A DNA stretch of 64,000 nucleotides from Halomarina pelagica (GCF_024228315.1 NZ_CP100454.1:744001-808000); one strand, 5' to 3'. Shown: positions 15,543 to 24,208, counted from the first letter of the stretch. Numbers and translations are program-made. Notes: generated by a model from the letters alone, not told the origin.

Positions 15543-16616
15543 GTGAGCGCGAGCGAGTCCGTGAGCGTCGGTCGGCAGGAGGCGCGCGACCTGCTCCGGA
15601 CGCTCGTCGCCACGCCGTCCGTGAGCGGTAACGAGCGCGCCTGCGCCGATCACCTCGTCGCCTTCTTCGAGCGCCACGGCCGGGAGGCGTGGACCGACGA
15701 GGTCGGCAACGTCCACGCGCCGGCGGACGACAGCGCGCTCCTCACGTCGCACATCGACACGGTCCCCGGCGAGATCCCCGTCGAGATCGCCCCCGGCGAG
15801 GAGCGCGGCGAACCCTCTCTCTGGGGTCGCGGGAGCGTGGACGCGAAGGGCCCGCTCGCGGCGATGGCGGTCGCGGCGGTCCGCGAGGGCGTGAGCTTCG
15901 TCGGCGTCGTGGAGGAGGAGCGCGAGTCGGCGGGCGCTCGCCACCTCATCGAGTCGGGCCGTGAGGAACCGGGCGCGGTGGTGAACGGCGAACCCTCCGG
16001 CTGGAACGGCATCACGCTCGGCTACCGCGGCCTGCTCTCGGGGACGTACGTCGCCACGAGCGAGTCGGGGCACTCCTCGCGCCCGGAGAACAACGCCATC
16101 CAGGACGCCTTCGACTGGTGGGGGCGCGTCACCGACGCCTTCGCCGAGGACGAGTGGACGCCCGTCTTCGAGCGCGTCACCCCCAAGCCCGTCGCCGTCG
16201 AGGGGGGCGTCAGCGACGACGGCCTCTCCGTGGAGGCGACGATGGAGGTGCAGTTCCGCGTCCCGCCCGCGTACTCCGTGGAGGAGGTGCGCGAGCGCGC
16301 CGACGGCGAGTTGAACGGCGGCACCGTCCGCTGGCACGACTTCGTCCCGCCGGTGATGATGAGCCCCCGGACGGAGGTCGCCCGCGCCTTCCGGGTCGCG
16401 ATCCGGGATCACGACGGCGACCCCCGCCTGCTGCGCAAGACCGGAACGAGCGACATGAACCTCTTCGCGCGGGTCTGGGACTGCCCTATGGTCACCTACG
16501 GCCCCGGGAACTCCGATCTCGATCACGCGCCGAACGAGCACCTCCCGCTCGCGGAGTTCGACCGCTCCGTCGAGGTGCTCTCCGACGTGGCGGCGACGCT
16601 CCGGGGTGGGTCGTGA
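15543..16616 (+). CDS. argE: LysW-ornithine hydrolase ArgE/LysK
   Basis: M20-family zinc peptidase that releases ornithine from LysW. It has 357 residues. Metal-site motifs are LLTSHIDTVPGE (His/Asp), GRGSVDAKGPLAAMA, and VGVVEEERESAGA with the catalytic Glu pair. The C-terminal GTSDMNLFARVWDCPMVTYGPG stretch is typical of LysK. GTG 15543 is chosen over the in-frame GTG at 15534 because GGAGGTG (15530-15536) is six bases before it, the same arrangement as at argB. The stop overlaps argF by one base (TGATG). Confidence 0.92.
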   Translation: MSASESVSVGRQEARDLLRTLVATPSVSGNERACADHLVAFFERHGREAWTDEVGNVHAPADDSALLTSHIDTVPGEIPVEIAPGEERGEPSLWGRGSVDAKGPLAAMAVAAVREGVSFVGVVEEERESAGARHLIESGREEPGAVVNGEPSGWNGITLGYRGLLSGTYVATSESGHSSRPENNAIQDAFDWWGRVTDAFAEDEWTPVFERVTPKPVAVEGGVSDDGLSVEATMEVQFRVPPAYSVEEVRERADGELNGGTVRWHDFVPPVMMSPRTEVARAFRVAIRDHDGDPRLLRKTGTSDMNLFARVWDCPMVTYGPGNSDLDHAPNEHLPLAEFDRSVEVLSDVAATLRGGS

Positions 16617-17515
16617 TGGTCCGGCACTTCCTCGACGTGGACGACCTGACGGCGGAGGAACTGCTGGCCGTCCTCGACCGCGCGGCGACGACGAAGGCGG
16701 CCCTCGCCGACGGCACGACGGAGCGGCCGCTCGCCGACCGGACGCTCGCGATGGTGTTCGAGAAGCCGAGCACGCGCACCCGCGTCTCCTTCGAGACGGG
16801 GATGACGCAGCTCGGCGGCCACGCGATGTTCCTCGGCCCGGAGGACATCCAGTTGGGACACGGCGAACCCCTCAGGGACACCGCGCGGGTGCTCTCGCGG
16901 TACGTCGACGTCGTCATGGCGCGGCTGTTCGACCACGCCGACCTGGAGGAACTCGCCGCTCACGCGACCGTCCCCGTCGTCAACGGCCTCACGGACGACG
17001 CCCACCCCTGCCAGACGCTCGCCGATCTCCTCACGATCCGGGAGGCGTTCGGCGGCTTCGACGTCGACGTGACCTGGGTCGGCGACGGGAACAACGTCGC
17101 CCAGTCGTTCGTCCTCGGCTGTGCGATGGCCGGGGTCGACCTCACCGTCGTCACGCCGGCGGGGTACGCGATCGACGACGACGTGCTCGACCGGGCGGGC
17201 GAGCTGGGGACGGCCCCGACGCTGGCGGACGACCCGGCCGACGCCGCGTCGGACGCCGACGTGGTCTACACCGACGTCTGGGTGAGCATGGGCCAGGAGG
17301 ACCAGCGCGCGGAGAAGCTAGCGGCCTTCGAGGGGTTCCAGGTGAACGAGGAGCTGCTCGCCGGGACGGACGCGCGGGTGATGCACTGCCTGCCCGCCCA
17401 CCGCGGCGAGGAGATAACCGACGGCGTGCTCGAGAGCGAGCGCGCGCTCGTCTGGGACCAGGCGGAGAACCGCATGCACGCTCAGAAGGCGCTGCTGGTG
17501 ACGCTGCTGGAGTGA
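16616..17515 (+). CDS. argF: Ornithine carbamoyltransferase
   Basis: Transfers the carbamoyl group to ornithine, giving citrulline, which feeds ArgG. It has 299 residues. The carbamoyl-phosphate motif STRTR is at 52-56, and the ornithine-binding HCLP is at 257-260. FDHADLEELAAHATVPVVNGL and DGNNVAQSFV are family segments. ATG 16616 shares one base with the argE stop; a GTG one codon earlier is also possible. It is the last gene of the arginine cluster and is followed by repeat copy 2. Haloarchaea can also run this enzyme in arginine fermentation, but the location argues for synthesis. Confidence 0.95.
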   Translation: MVRHFLDVDDLTAEELLAVLDRAATTKAALADGTTERPLADRTLAMVFEKPSTRTRVSFETGMTQLGGHAMFLGPEDIQLGHGEPLRDTARVLSRYVDVVMARLFDHADLEELAAHATVPVVNGLTDDAHPCQTLADLLTIREAFGGFDVDVTWVGDGNNVAQSFVLGCAMAGVDLTVVTPAGYAIDDDVLDRAGELGTAPTLADDPADAASDADVVYTDVWVSMGQEDQRAEKLAAFEGFQVNEELLAGTDARVMHCLPAHRGEEITDGVLESERALVWDQAENRMHAQKALLVTLLE

Positions 17516-17589
17516 TCGGACGAACCGACGCCCGGGACGGCGGACAGGTGACGCCGCGGGCGGTGTTCGCGGAGTTCGGCGTTGAGCAA

Positions 17590-18061
17590 CCGCGAGCGAG
17601 GCCGACGGCCAAGCGAGCGGACGCGCCGAATCCCCGAGCGCAGCGAGGGGATGAGATGCGGCGGTGGTCCAGGTTTTGCCAGGGAGCGAGCGCAGCGAGC
17701 GACCGCGGCAAAACGTGGGCGTGCAGGCGACGCCGCGGCGGGGGCGGGATCGCGGGACGTGGCGTCGCACAACCGCGAAGCGCCCCGCGACGGGAGTCAG
17801 CGCACGGGGACACTGGTTCCGTTTTCTGTTATAAAGATACGGCCCGAGTAAACGATCCGACAGCCCCGACCGGATCATCGGCATCAGCGCGCACCCGTGA
17901 GCGAGTGCAACGAGCGAGCGGACCGACGGAACCCCCGAGGAGCGCCGGAGGCGCGACGAGGGGGTGGAGGAGGGTTTTGATCCAGCTTTTGCCAGCGAGC
18001 CGCCAGCGACACGCTCCGCGGTCGCTGGCGAGCGAGCGCAGGAAAAGGTGGCGCTGCAAAA
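17590..18061 (+). repeat. Composite intergenic repeat element, copy 2
   Basis: Fills most of the 557-base gap after argF. Order A-B-A with both A modules forward: A at about 17590-17722, B at about 17715-17862, A at about 17890-18061. B matches copies 1 and 3, including GCGACGCC...GGCGTCGC, CGCGGGA (17751-17757) opposite CCCCGCG (17783-17789), and a TATA-like GTTATAAAG at 17828-17836. The right A loop carries a perfect 10-bp stem, CGCCAGCGAC (18001-18010) with GTCGCTGGCG (18021-18030). It ends next to the stop of the leftward membrane gene. No coding capacity is credible. Confidence 0.65.
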
Positions 18062-18072
18062 CGTGGTGGTTA

Positions 18073-18558
18073 CTAGTACCGCTTCGCCCACGGGTACAGC
18101 GCGCCGAGCACGATGCCGTAGACGAGGTGGGTGATCAGGCTCGCGCCGCTGAACGTCGGGACGGCCATGGGGACGCCGACCGCGCTGAGCCACGCGGGCA
18201 GGACGAAGCTCCCGGTGACGATCCAGAGGGCGACGCCGTAGGCCGCCCCGAGGAGCGCGCTCCGGGTGACGCTGTCGGTGTACTCGGTCAGCCCGCCGAA
18301 GCGGACGATCGCGGCGAAGACGAGGCCGAGCACCGCCCCGTGGGCGAGGTGAGCGGTCAGGCCGAACGCGCCGCCGGTCTGTCCGTAGAGCGCCGGGATC
18401 GCCTGTTCGAGCGCTCCCGGCATGAGGACGGCCATCGCGACCGCCATGGCGACCGCCGCGACGACGCCGTCGAGTACCGCGCCGATCCACGCTCCGGGCG
18501 GCGTCTCCATCGCGGGCGGTGTCTCTGCTGCCTCCGGGGTTCGAGTTGCGGAACTCAT
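18073..18558 (-). CDS. Four-helix membrane protein, paralogue 1 (DUF6789-like)
   Basis: A 161-residue integral membrane protein with an unstructured Ala/Pro/Thr N-terminus (about 1-22) and about four hydrophobic segments. Conserved features shared with its neighbour at 18673 are LxxHLxHGAVLGLVFAAI, GAAYGVALWIVTGSFVLPAWLSAVGVP and HLVYGIVLGALYPWAKRY. The pattern resembles DUF6789-type proteins, but the name is tentative. Upstream, the perfect inverted repeat GTGTCA-TACCC-TGACAC at 18613-18629 may be an operator. Function is unknown. The tandem arrangement implies a gene duplication. Confidence 0.7.
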   Translation of the reverse strand: MSSATRTPEAAETPPAMETPPGAWIGAVLDGVVAAVAMAVAMAVLMPGALEQAIPALYGQTGGAFGLTAHLAHGAVLGLVFAAIVRFGGLTEYTDSVTRSALLGAAYGVALWIVTGSFVLPAWLSAVGVPMAVPTFSGASLITHLVYGIVLGALYPWAKRY

Positions 18559-18612
18559 ACCCTAGAGGTCGGACGGCCGCGGGCATCGGCGTTCCTCGTT
18601 CTGGCGCGCGCC

Positions 18613-18629
18613 GTGTCATACCCTGACAC
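18613..18629. promoter_or_regulatory. Inverted repeat upstream of membrane paralogue 1
   Basis: GTGTCA-TACCC-TGACAC, a perfect 6+6 inverted repeat located 55-71 bases upstream of the ATG at 18558 and 44 bases after the stop of paralogue 2. It could be an operator of the first gene. Confidence 0.35.
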
Positions 18630-18672
18630 TGCCGGGTGACCCCGCCGGCCCCTCTCCCGGGATGTGGTCGGC

Positions 18673-19137
18673 CTACCGCGACAGGGAGGGGAACGTCCCG
18701 CCGAGGACCGCACCGTAGGCGACGTGACCGATCAGGCTTTTAACGTTCACGTTCGGGAGCGGTGGGTTCGCGGGGGAGCCGACGGCGCTCAACCACACGG
18801 GCATGACGAGCACCGCGAGCAGCGCCCAGACGACGACGCCGTAGGCGACCCCGAGCGCGAGCGATCGGCCGGTGGATCGGGCGACGCCGAGCGGTCCGGC
18901 GACGGCGGCGAAGACGAGGCCGAGCACCGCCCCGTGGACGAGGTGGACGACCCACCCCGCGAGCAGCCCCCGCAGTCCGTACATCGAGGGAATAGCGACC
19001 CCGATGGTGTCGGGCATCTGTATCGTGAGGAGCACGCCCATGACGGCCGCGGCGAGGAGTCCGGCGACGACGCCGGCGCGCCACTCAGTGTCGTTCGAGT
19101 GCTGTACTGTCGTTTCGGTCCGAACCTCCTGGTTCAT
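18673..19137 (-). CDS. Four-helix membrane protein, paralogue 2 (DUF6789-like)
   Basis: A 154-residue paralogue of the gene at 18073, starting MNQEVRTETTVQHSND. Shared landmarks are VVHLVHGAVLGLVFAAVAGPLG, GVAYGVVVWALLAVLVMPVWLSAVGSP and IGHVAYGAVLGGTFP. It has about four membrane spans. ATG 19137 sits about 28 bases after a CTTTTTACG box (19162-19170), so it is probably leaderless. An inverted repeat, GAGCGTG (19179-19185) with CACGCTC (19197-19203), lies directly upstream of that box. The two paralogues have separate promoter regions with different palindromes, so they may be regulated differently. Function is unknown. Confidence 0.7.
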   Translation of the reverse strand: MNQEVRTETTVQHSNDTEWRAGVVAGLLAAAVMGVLLTIQMPDTIGVAIPSMYGLRGLLAGWVVHLVHGAVLGLVFAAVAGPLGVARSTGRSLALGVAYGVVVWALLAVLVMPVWLSAVGSPANPPLPNVNVKSLIGHVAYGAVLGGTFPSLSR

Positions 19138-19178
19138 CGCACGCGGCGGTTCACGGAGCGCGTAAAAAGTCGGATCCC

Positions 19179-19203
19179 GAGCGTGTGTCGATGTGGCACG
19201 CTC
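19179..19203. promoter_or_regulatory. Inverted repeat upstream of membrane paralogue 2
   Basis: GAGCGTG and CACGCTC, perfect 7-base arms with an 11-base spacer, just outside the TATA-like CTTTTTACG box of the leftward gene starting at 19137. It sits in the position of an activator or BRE-overlapping regulator site. Confidence 0.3.
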
Positions 19204-19257
19204 GCACATCCGAGGCATCATTATACGGGGGCGTCTACCGTCCGTCGGTGACACGGA

Positions 19258-19494
19258 GTGAGTAGCGTGACTATCGCGGCCGGCGAGTGGACGGCAGACG
19301 AGGTACTGGAGGCCCTCTCGGCGGGAAAGCGGGTCGTCGTCGAGACGGAGTTCCTGGGGGAGGTTCACGAGGTGACCCTCAGGTGGGACGGCGAGACGTA
19401 CTACTGCGACACGCCGACGCGGCTGCACAAGCACGCGACGGCCGAGGAGATGCGGGGGTGCCTGCGGAAGATGGGGTACGCCGCCGACGCCTGA
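19258..19494 (+). CDS. Small haloarchaeal protein, unknown function (78 aa)
   Basis: Begins MSSVTIAAGEWTADEVLEALSAGKRVVVETEFLG and ends CLRKMGYAADA. It is a small soluble alpha/beta protein with no metal motif beyond two isolated cysteines. GTG 19258 is used; GTG 19267 is an alternative. A TTATACG box at 19221-19227 predicts transcription starting near 19250. It lies between the membrane paralogues and a winged-helix gene, all with their own promoters. I do not recognise the family. Confidence 0.6.
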   Translation: MSSVTIAAGEWTADEVLEALSAGKRVVVETEFLGEVHEVTLRWDGETYYCDTPTRLHKHATAEEMRGCLRKMGYAADA

Positions 19495-19572
19495 CTCGGC
19501 TCCTTCGGCCCGCGTCCCTCTCGACGAGCGCGATACGGCGGGATTTATCCGGCGTTCGACCCTAGGGGGCGC

Positions 19573-19965
19573 ATGGACGCCGAGCCGAGTCCGGACCGCT
19601 TTCGCGAGTTGATGCTCGACGAGGAACCCCAGTTCGCCGACGTCCTCTCGTGCGTCTTCGGGATCCAGCGCCACGAGAGCAACACCTACCTCGCCCTGCT
19701 CGACAACCCCGGCAGCACCGTCGCGGAACTCGCGGAGGTCGTCGACCGCGACCGCTCGAACGTCAACCGCTCGCTCTCGACGCTCCGCGAGAAGGGCCTC
19801 GCCGAGCGCCAGCGCCGCCTGCTCGACGGCGGCGGCCACGTCTATCAGTACACCGCGACGCCGCTTCCCGAGGCGAAGGAACTGCTCCACGAGACGCTCG
19901 ACGAGTGGGCGGCGTACGTCCACGACCGCATCGACGAGTACGGCGACGGGGCGACGGCGGAGTAG
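19573..19965 (+). CDS. Winged helix-turn-helix transcriptional regulator (TrmB/MarR-like)
   Basis: A 130-residue DNA-binding protein. Residues about 40-100 form a winged helix: NTYLALLDNPGSTVAELAEVVDRDRSNVNRSLSTLREKGLAERQRR, with the wing in GGGHVYQYTATPL. The C-terminal helix (KELLHETLDEWAAYVHDRI) should dimerise. It resembles the TrmB N-terminal domain without the sugar-binding part. ATG 19573 lies about 28 bases after GATTTATCC (19540-19548), so it is leaderless. It is next to the membrane paralogues, whose promoters carry inverted repeats, but a regulatory link is only a guess. Confidence 0.8.
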   Translation: MDAEPSPDRFRELMLDEEPQFADVLSCVFGIQRHESNTYLALLDNPGSTVAELAEVVDRDRSNVNRSLSTLREKGLAERQRRLLDGGGHVYQYTATPLPEAKELLHETLDEWAAYVHDRIDEYGDGATAE

Positions 19966-19985
19966 TCAGTAGTCAGTAGTCCCGC

Positions 19986-20996
19986 TCAGCGCCGCGCGCC
20001 GAACGCGAGCAGTCCGGGGTAGTCGGCGATGAGTCCGTCGACGCCGGCGGCGGCGAGTTCCTGGGCCTGGTACCAGGTGCCGAGCGTGTAGACGTTCACC
20101 TCGCGGCCCTCCTCGTGGGCGACGGCGAGCAGGTCCACGTCCTCCCACGGCCCCTCCGTGTAGTAGGGGTCGGCGAAAAAGGGCGTGTCGCGGATCATGT
20201 TGTACGGCGGGTGGACCGCCTCGGCGTCGTAGCGCCGGGCGATGTCGAGGCCGTCCTCGATGGAGTCCCACAGCAGCGGCGCGACGGGCACCTCGGGAGC
20301 CACCTCGCGGACCGTCGCGAGTGCCGCCTCGTAGAACGAGGAGACGAGGATCTCGTTGTCGTAGTCGGCGGCGATCGCCATCGCGCGCTCGGTGAGCGGC
20401 CGCCAGAGTTCCTTCTGCCGCGCCAGTTCGTCCTCGTCGAGCTTCTCGGCGAAGCGCACGTCGAACGAGCCGGGGTTCTTGAACTCGATGTTGACGCCGA
20501 CGCGGGTCGGGATGGCGTCCATCACGTCGGTCAGCAGGGGAACCGTCTCGCCGCTCCCGAGCACCTCGGCGTCGAGCACCTCCTCGGTGGGCGTCTCCCA
20601 GACGACGCCGTCGGCGTCGGTGAGGCCGCGCTCGCCACCGTCGCGCTCGCTCAGGCGGTCGTCGTGGAAGACGACGACGTCGCCGTCGGCGGTGGGCATG
20701 ATGTCGATCTCGATCATGTCCGCGCCCCGCCGCGCCGCCGCCGGACCGAGCCCGCCGCGAGCGGCGAGTTCGACCGCGCCGACCGTGTTCTCGGGGTACT
20801 GTCCGGCGAACCCGCGGTGGGCGACGATAGCCGGTTCCTCCTCGGATCGCTTCCGCGACTTCCGTCCCCGGTTGCGCTCCTCCTCCTCCTCCTTTTCCTC
20901 CTTCTCCGCGGTCGCAGTCCCGACACCGAGCGCCGCGCCCGCCGCCGTCGCTCCCGCGCCCTTCACGAACGTCCGTCGATCGAGACCGTCTCTCAT
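19986..20996 (-). CDS. Glycerophosphodiester phosphodiesterase, Tat-exported
   Basis: Hydrolyses glycerophosphodiesters to glycerol-3-phosphate and an alcohol. It has 336 residues. The N-terminus has a twin-arginine signal (DRRTFVKG, RR at 7-8, then an Ala/Gly hydrophobic stretch to about 30), so it is exported folded. A charged Glu/Arg linker fills 31-52. Catalytic GDPD residues are visible: H60 in AHRG, E69 in PENT, E96 and D98 in IEID, and H111 in FHDD. ATG 20996 is chosen since it puts RR in the correct place; an upstream in-frame start adds 26 residues with no signal-like character. Confidence 0.9.
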   Translation of the reverse strand: MRDGLDRRTFVKGAGATAAGAALGVGTATAEKEEKEEEEERNRGRKSRKRSEEEPAIVAHRGFAGQYPENTVGAVELAARGGLGPAAARRGADMIEIDIMPTADGDVVVFHDDRLSERDGGERGLTDADGVVWETPTEEVLDAEVLGSGETVPLLTDVMDAIPTRVGVNIEFKNPGSFDVRFAEKLDEDELARQKELWRPLTERAMAIAADYDNEILVSSFYEAALATVREVAPEVPVAPLLWDSIEDGLDIARRYDAEAVHPPYNMIRDTPFFADPYYTEGPWEDVDLLAVAHEEGREVNVYTLGTWYQAQELAAAGVDGLIADYPGLLAFGARR

Positions 20997-21168
20997 TGCG
21001 AGTGGAGGCGACCCGGCGGCGGTATTGTACGTTTCTATTTCTACTATTGTTATGTTGATTTTTCTCCCTCGCATCGGGTCGAATCAGTACGTCACAGCGT
21101 GCCTCGGGACACCGGCAGAACGCGCGTGGACCGCCACACGTTTGCCTCCCTGCGCCGACCCCTCGGCA

Positions 21169-22419
21169 ATGGCCACGCTGGAACTCTCGACGCGCGTCCC
21201 GGAGGCGGCCGACGACGGCGTCTGGCTCGCCTGCATCGAGTGCGGCGCGACGCTCGCCCCCTTCGACGACGTCGTCTACACCTGCCCCGAGTGCGACGGA
21301 CTGCTCGAGGTGCGCTACGACCGCTACCCCGCGTTCGAGGAGTTCTCCGGCCGCGGCGTCTGGCGCTACGCGGCCGCCCTCCCGTTCGAGTCGGGCGTCT
21401 CGCTCCCCGAGGGCGACACCCCGCTGCACGAGGTCCCCCGCCTGCGCGAGGACGTGGGCGTTCGGACCCTCCGGGTGAAGCACGAGGGGATGAACCCGAC
21501 CGGGAGCTTCAAGGATCGCGGGATGACCGTCGGCGTGCGGGTCGCCCGGGAGCTGGGCGTCGAGCGCCTCGCCTGCGCCTCGACGGGCAACACGAGCGCC
21601 GCGCTCGCCGCCTACGGCGCGCGCGCCGGGATGGAGACGCTCGTGCTCCTCCCGGCGGGGAAGGTCGCGGCCGGGAAGATCGCGCAGGCGAGCCTCCACG
21701 GCGCGCGCATCCTCGAGGTGGACGGCAACTTCGACGACTGCCTCGACGTCGTCCAGGCGCTCGCCGAGCGCGGGGAGGTCTACCTGCTCAACTCGCTCAA
21801 CCCCTTCCGCCTGGAGGGCCAGAAGACCATCTTCTTCGAACTCCTGGAGGAGTTCCACGCCGACGAGGGACGCTACCCCGACCGCGTCGTCCTCCCCGCC
21901 GGGAACGCGGGCAACACGGCGGCGCTCTACAAGGCGCTGCGCGAACTCGTCCACGCGGGGTCGCTCACCGACGACGACGTGCCGAAGATCACCGCCGTGC
22001 AGGCCGAGGGCTCTGCACCCCTGGTGGAGGCGATCGAGGAGGGCCGCGAGGCGGTCGAGCGCTGGGACGACGTGGAGACGCGCGCGACGGCCATCCGCAT
22101 CGGTTACCCCGTCAACGCGCCGAAGGCCCTGCCCGGCATCCGCGCCACGGGCGGGACCGCCGTCGCCGTGAGCGACGAGGCGATCACCGACGCCCAGCGC
22201 GACCTCGCCCGCGAGGGGGTGGGCGTCGAACCCGCCTCCGCCGCGAGCGTCGCCGGCCTCCGGACGCTCCGCGAGTCGGGCGTCGTCGACGCGGACGAGG
22301 ACGTGGTCTGTCTCACGACCGGCCACCTGCTGAAGGACCCCGACGCCGCCGCGGCCGCCGGGACGGAGCCCGAACCCGTGCCGAACGACGTCGACGCGGT
22401 GCTCGACCACCTCGGGTGA
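21169..22419 (+). CDS. thrC: Threonine synthase
   Basis: PLP enzyme converting O-phosphohomoserine to threonine. It has 416 residues. The N-terminal rubredoxin-like zinc knuckle has C22, C25, C39 and C42 (CIEC, CPEC). The PLP lysine is K115 in NPTGSFKDRGM. The phosphate-binding loop is LPAGNAGNTAAL, and ASTGNTSAALAAYGA is a further family motif. ATG 21169 gives MATLELSTRVPEAA. It is monocistronic. The 260 bases after it have no gene that I can support; they contain GGCTCTCC-GGAGAGC, a small palindrome near 22559. Confidence 0.94.
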   Translation: MATLELSTRVPEAADDGVWLACIECGATLAPFDDVVYTCPECDGLLEVRYDRYPAFEEFSGRGVWRYAAALPFESGVSLPEGDTPLHEVPRLREDVGVRTLRVKHEGMNPTGSFKDRGMTVGVRVARELGVERLACASTGNTSAALAAYGARAGMETLVLLPAGKVAAGKIAQASLHGARILEVDGNFDDCLDVVQALAERGEVYLLNSLNPFRLEGQKTIFFELLEEFHADEGRYPDRVVLPAGNAGNTAALYKALRELVHAGSLTDDDVPKITAVQAEGSAPLVEAIEEGREAVERWDDVETRATAIRIGYPVNAPKALPGIRATGGTAVAVSDEAITDAQRDLAREGVGVEPASAASVAGLRTLRESGVVDADEDVVCLTTGHLLKDPDAAAAAGTEPEPVPNDVDAVLDHLG

Positions 22420-22678
22420 CGACGGCGCTGGAGCGGGGCGACGACGGGCTGAGCGCGGCGGCGGAGGAAGAAGACGACGAGAGGGAGGACGACGGAACCG
22501 ACGGAGAGTAGCGACGGCGGACCGGACGTTCCGCCCCCTGGCGGGCTGAAAGGGCGAAGGCTCTCCGGAGAGCACGAGGACGTTCGCGGTATTGCTTACC
22601 GGCCTGCTGAACGCTGAGTCTCGTTCAACGGGGTGTCAAATGCAGCTACCGAGCCGGCGGGCGCACCCGTGACGCGAC

Positions 22679-24208
22679 TCAGTGATCCGCCTCGTGGGGG
22701 TTCACCTCCGTCCCGTACCGCTCGGCGTGGTCGGTGTACTCGATGAACCGCGGCGCGTCGGGGTCGAAGGGTCGCTCAAGCGCCTCGAACGCCCGCTTCT
22801 TGTCCCAGCTCTGTAGCTTGCCGATCGCGCTCCGGTCCTCCAAGTCGTGGTAGTCGAGGTCGCCTTTCGTCAGGTTCCACGCCTTCAGGCCGCGCTCGGT
22901 GCGGACGATGACGCTCGAGTACTCGTCGCTCGATCCCACGGAGCCCACGGTGAGGTCGGCGCAGTAGCCCGTGAAGTCGGCACACTCGCTGCACCCCTTG
23001 AGGGCGGCGTCGTGGAAGTTCTCCACGTCCTCAGAGAGGAGGAGGTCGCCGTCGCGGTCGTAGGCCATCATCTTCCCGTGGAGCACGTCGAGCTTGCCGA
23101 TCTCCTCGGGGGCGATGCCCCGGCGCTCAGAGAGCAGGTCCCCGATCAGCCGGTAGTAGTTGAAGTTCTTCGTGCACATCAGCGCGATCGTGTACTCGAC
23201 GGCGCGGACCATCGCCTCCTGGGAGCCGTACTCCCAGTCGAAGTCACGGAGGGCGCGGATGCCCTCGATCTCGCAGGGCGTCCCGACGAGCGCGAGCGAC
23301 AGCTCCTCGGGCGGCTTGTCGGGGAGCTTGTGCGCCCACCGGTCGAGCGACAGGTTGCCGAGCGCCATCGTCTGGTTGTAGAAGCTCCCCGCGTTGGCGA
23401 TCAGCTCCTCGGGCGTGGTGGCGAGGAACGCCTCGCCCTTCCACGGCTCGTCCTCGCTCTCGGCGGCGACGAGCGCGCCGTCGATCTCGCCGGCCTCGAG
23501 CAGGTGGCTCAGGACGCTCGTGACGACGCCGCCGTCCTGCGCGCCGCGCCGCCACGACTCCGTGACCCGGGCGGAGAACTCCGTGATGGGGTCGCCCGCG
23601 CCGGTCACGTTGTCCTCGCCGCCCGTGATGACCCACTGGCGCTCGTACCGCAGGCCGCCGCGCGGGCAGAAGTCCCAGCACAGCGAGCAGCCGGTGCACA
23701 TCTTCACGAGTTCGGGGAGGTCGTCGTCCCCGATACCGATCGAGTCGGAGGGGCACGCGGCGACGCACGTCCCGCACTGGATGCACCGCCCGGCGTCGAT
23801 CACGGCGTGGTCGAGTTCCATGAACCACGTCTTCTCGTCGGGCGTCTCGATGTCGTTCATCTCTCGGCGGATCGAGTACCCCGGCGTGTCGAGGTCGACG
23901 CCCTCCGGGAGGCCGACGCGCTCGGTCGGGTCGGAGCCGTCCTCCAGGTCCCGGCTCACCCCCGCCGCCGGGGGCGTGAACGCGACGTCGCCGAGTCGCC
24001 CCTCGGCGTCGACGTTCGCGGCCAGGGAGCCGCCGTCCGCGACGGCGCTGTCGTCTCTCTCGTCGCCGGCGGTCGCCCCGCCGCAGGTGCACCGCCCGTC
24101 CGCGCAGCCACCGCCGTCTCGATCCCCCGTCCCGGGGACGCGCGGTAACGGCTCGCCGCGACCGCCTGCGGTGGGAAGATCGTCCTCCGCGGGTTCCTCA
24201 CCCGTCAT
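22679..24208 (-). CDS. F420 hydrogenase/dehydrogenase beta-subunit (FrhB/FpoF) family protein with two [4Fe-4S] clusters
   Basis: A 509-residue flavin/F420-binding electron-transfer protein. The N-terminal 100 residues are acidic and variable, with a Cys-rich patch near 35-42. A 2x[4Fe-4S] ferredoxin domain follows (C142, C145, C148, C152 and C171, C174, C177, C181), and then the FrhB domain (about 220-490) with LVGTPCEIEGIRALRDF and GCSECADFTGYCADLTVG. This order matches the N-terminal half of methanogen F420-dependent sulfite reductase Fsr. Its ATG (24208) overlaps the end of the siroheme reductase gene by 11 bases, so the two are coupled. A role in oxidising F420H2 for the reductase is inference. 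Confidence 0.85.
   Translation of the reverse strand: MTGEEPAEDDLPTAGGRGEPLPRVPGTGDRDGGGCADGRCTCGGATAGDERDDSAVADGGSLAANVDAEGRLGDVAFTPPAAGVSRDLEDGSDPTERVGLPEGVDLDTPGYSIRREMNDIETPDEKTWFMELDHAVIDAGRCIQCGTCVAACPSDSIGIGDDDLPELVKMCTGCSLCWDFCPRGGLRYERQWVITGGEDNVTGAGDPITEFSARVTESWRRGAQDGGVVTSVLSHLLEAGEIDGALVAAESEDEPWKGEAFLATTPEELIANAGSFYNQTMALGNLSLDRWAHKLPDKPPEELSLALVGTPCEIEGIRALRDFDWEYGSQEAMVRAVEYTIALMCTKNFNYYRLIGDLLSERRGIAPEEIGKLDVLHGKMMAYDRDGDLLLSEDVENFHDAALKGCSECADFTGYCADLTVGSVGSSDEYSSVIVRTERGLKAWNLTKGDLDYHDLEDRSAIGKLQSWDKKRAFEALERPFDPDAPRFIEYTDHAERYGTEVNPHEADH

Noticed and set aside
17482-17813. Frames of 90-220 codons inside repeat copies 1-4
   Set aside because: The different copies do not keep the same frame although the DNA is alike, and no ribosome site or protein motif is present.
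22560-22575. GGCTCTCC-GGAGAGC palindrome after thrC considered as a terminator
   Set aside because: It is about 140 bases after the stop and no T-rich tract follows; too weak to call.
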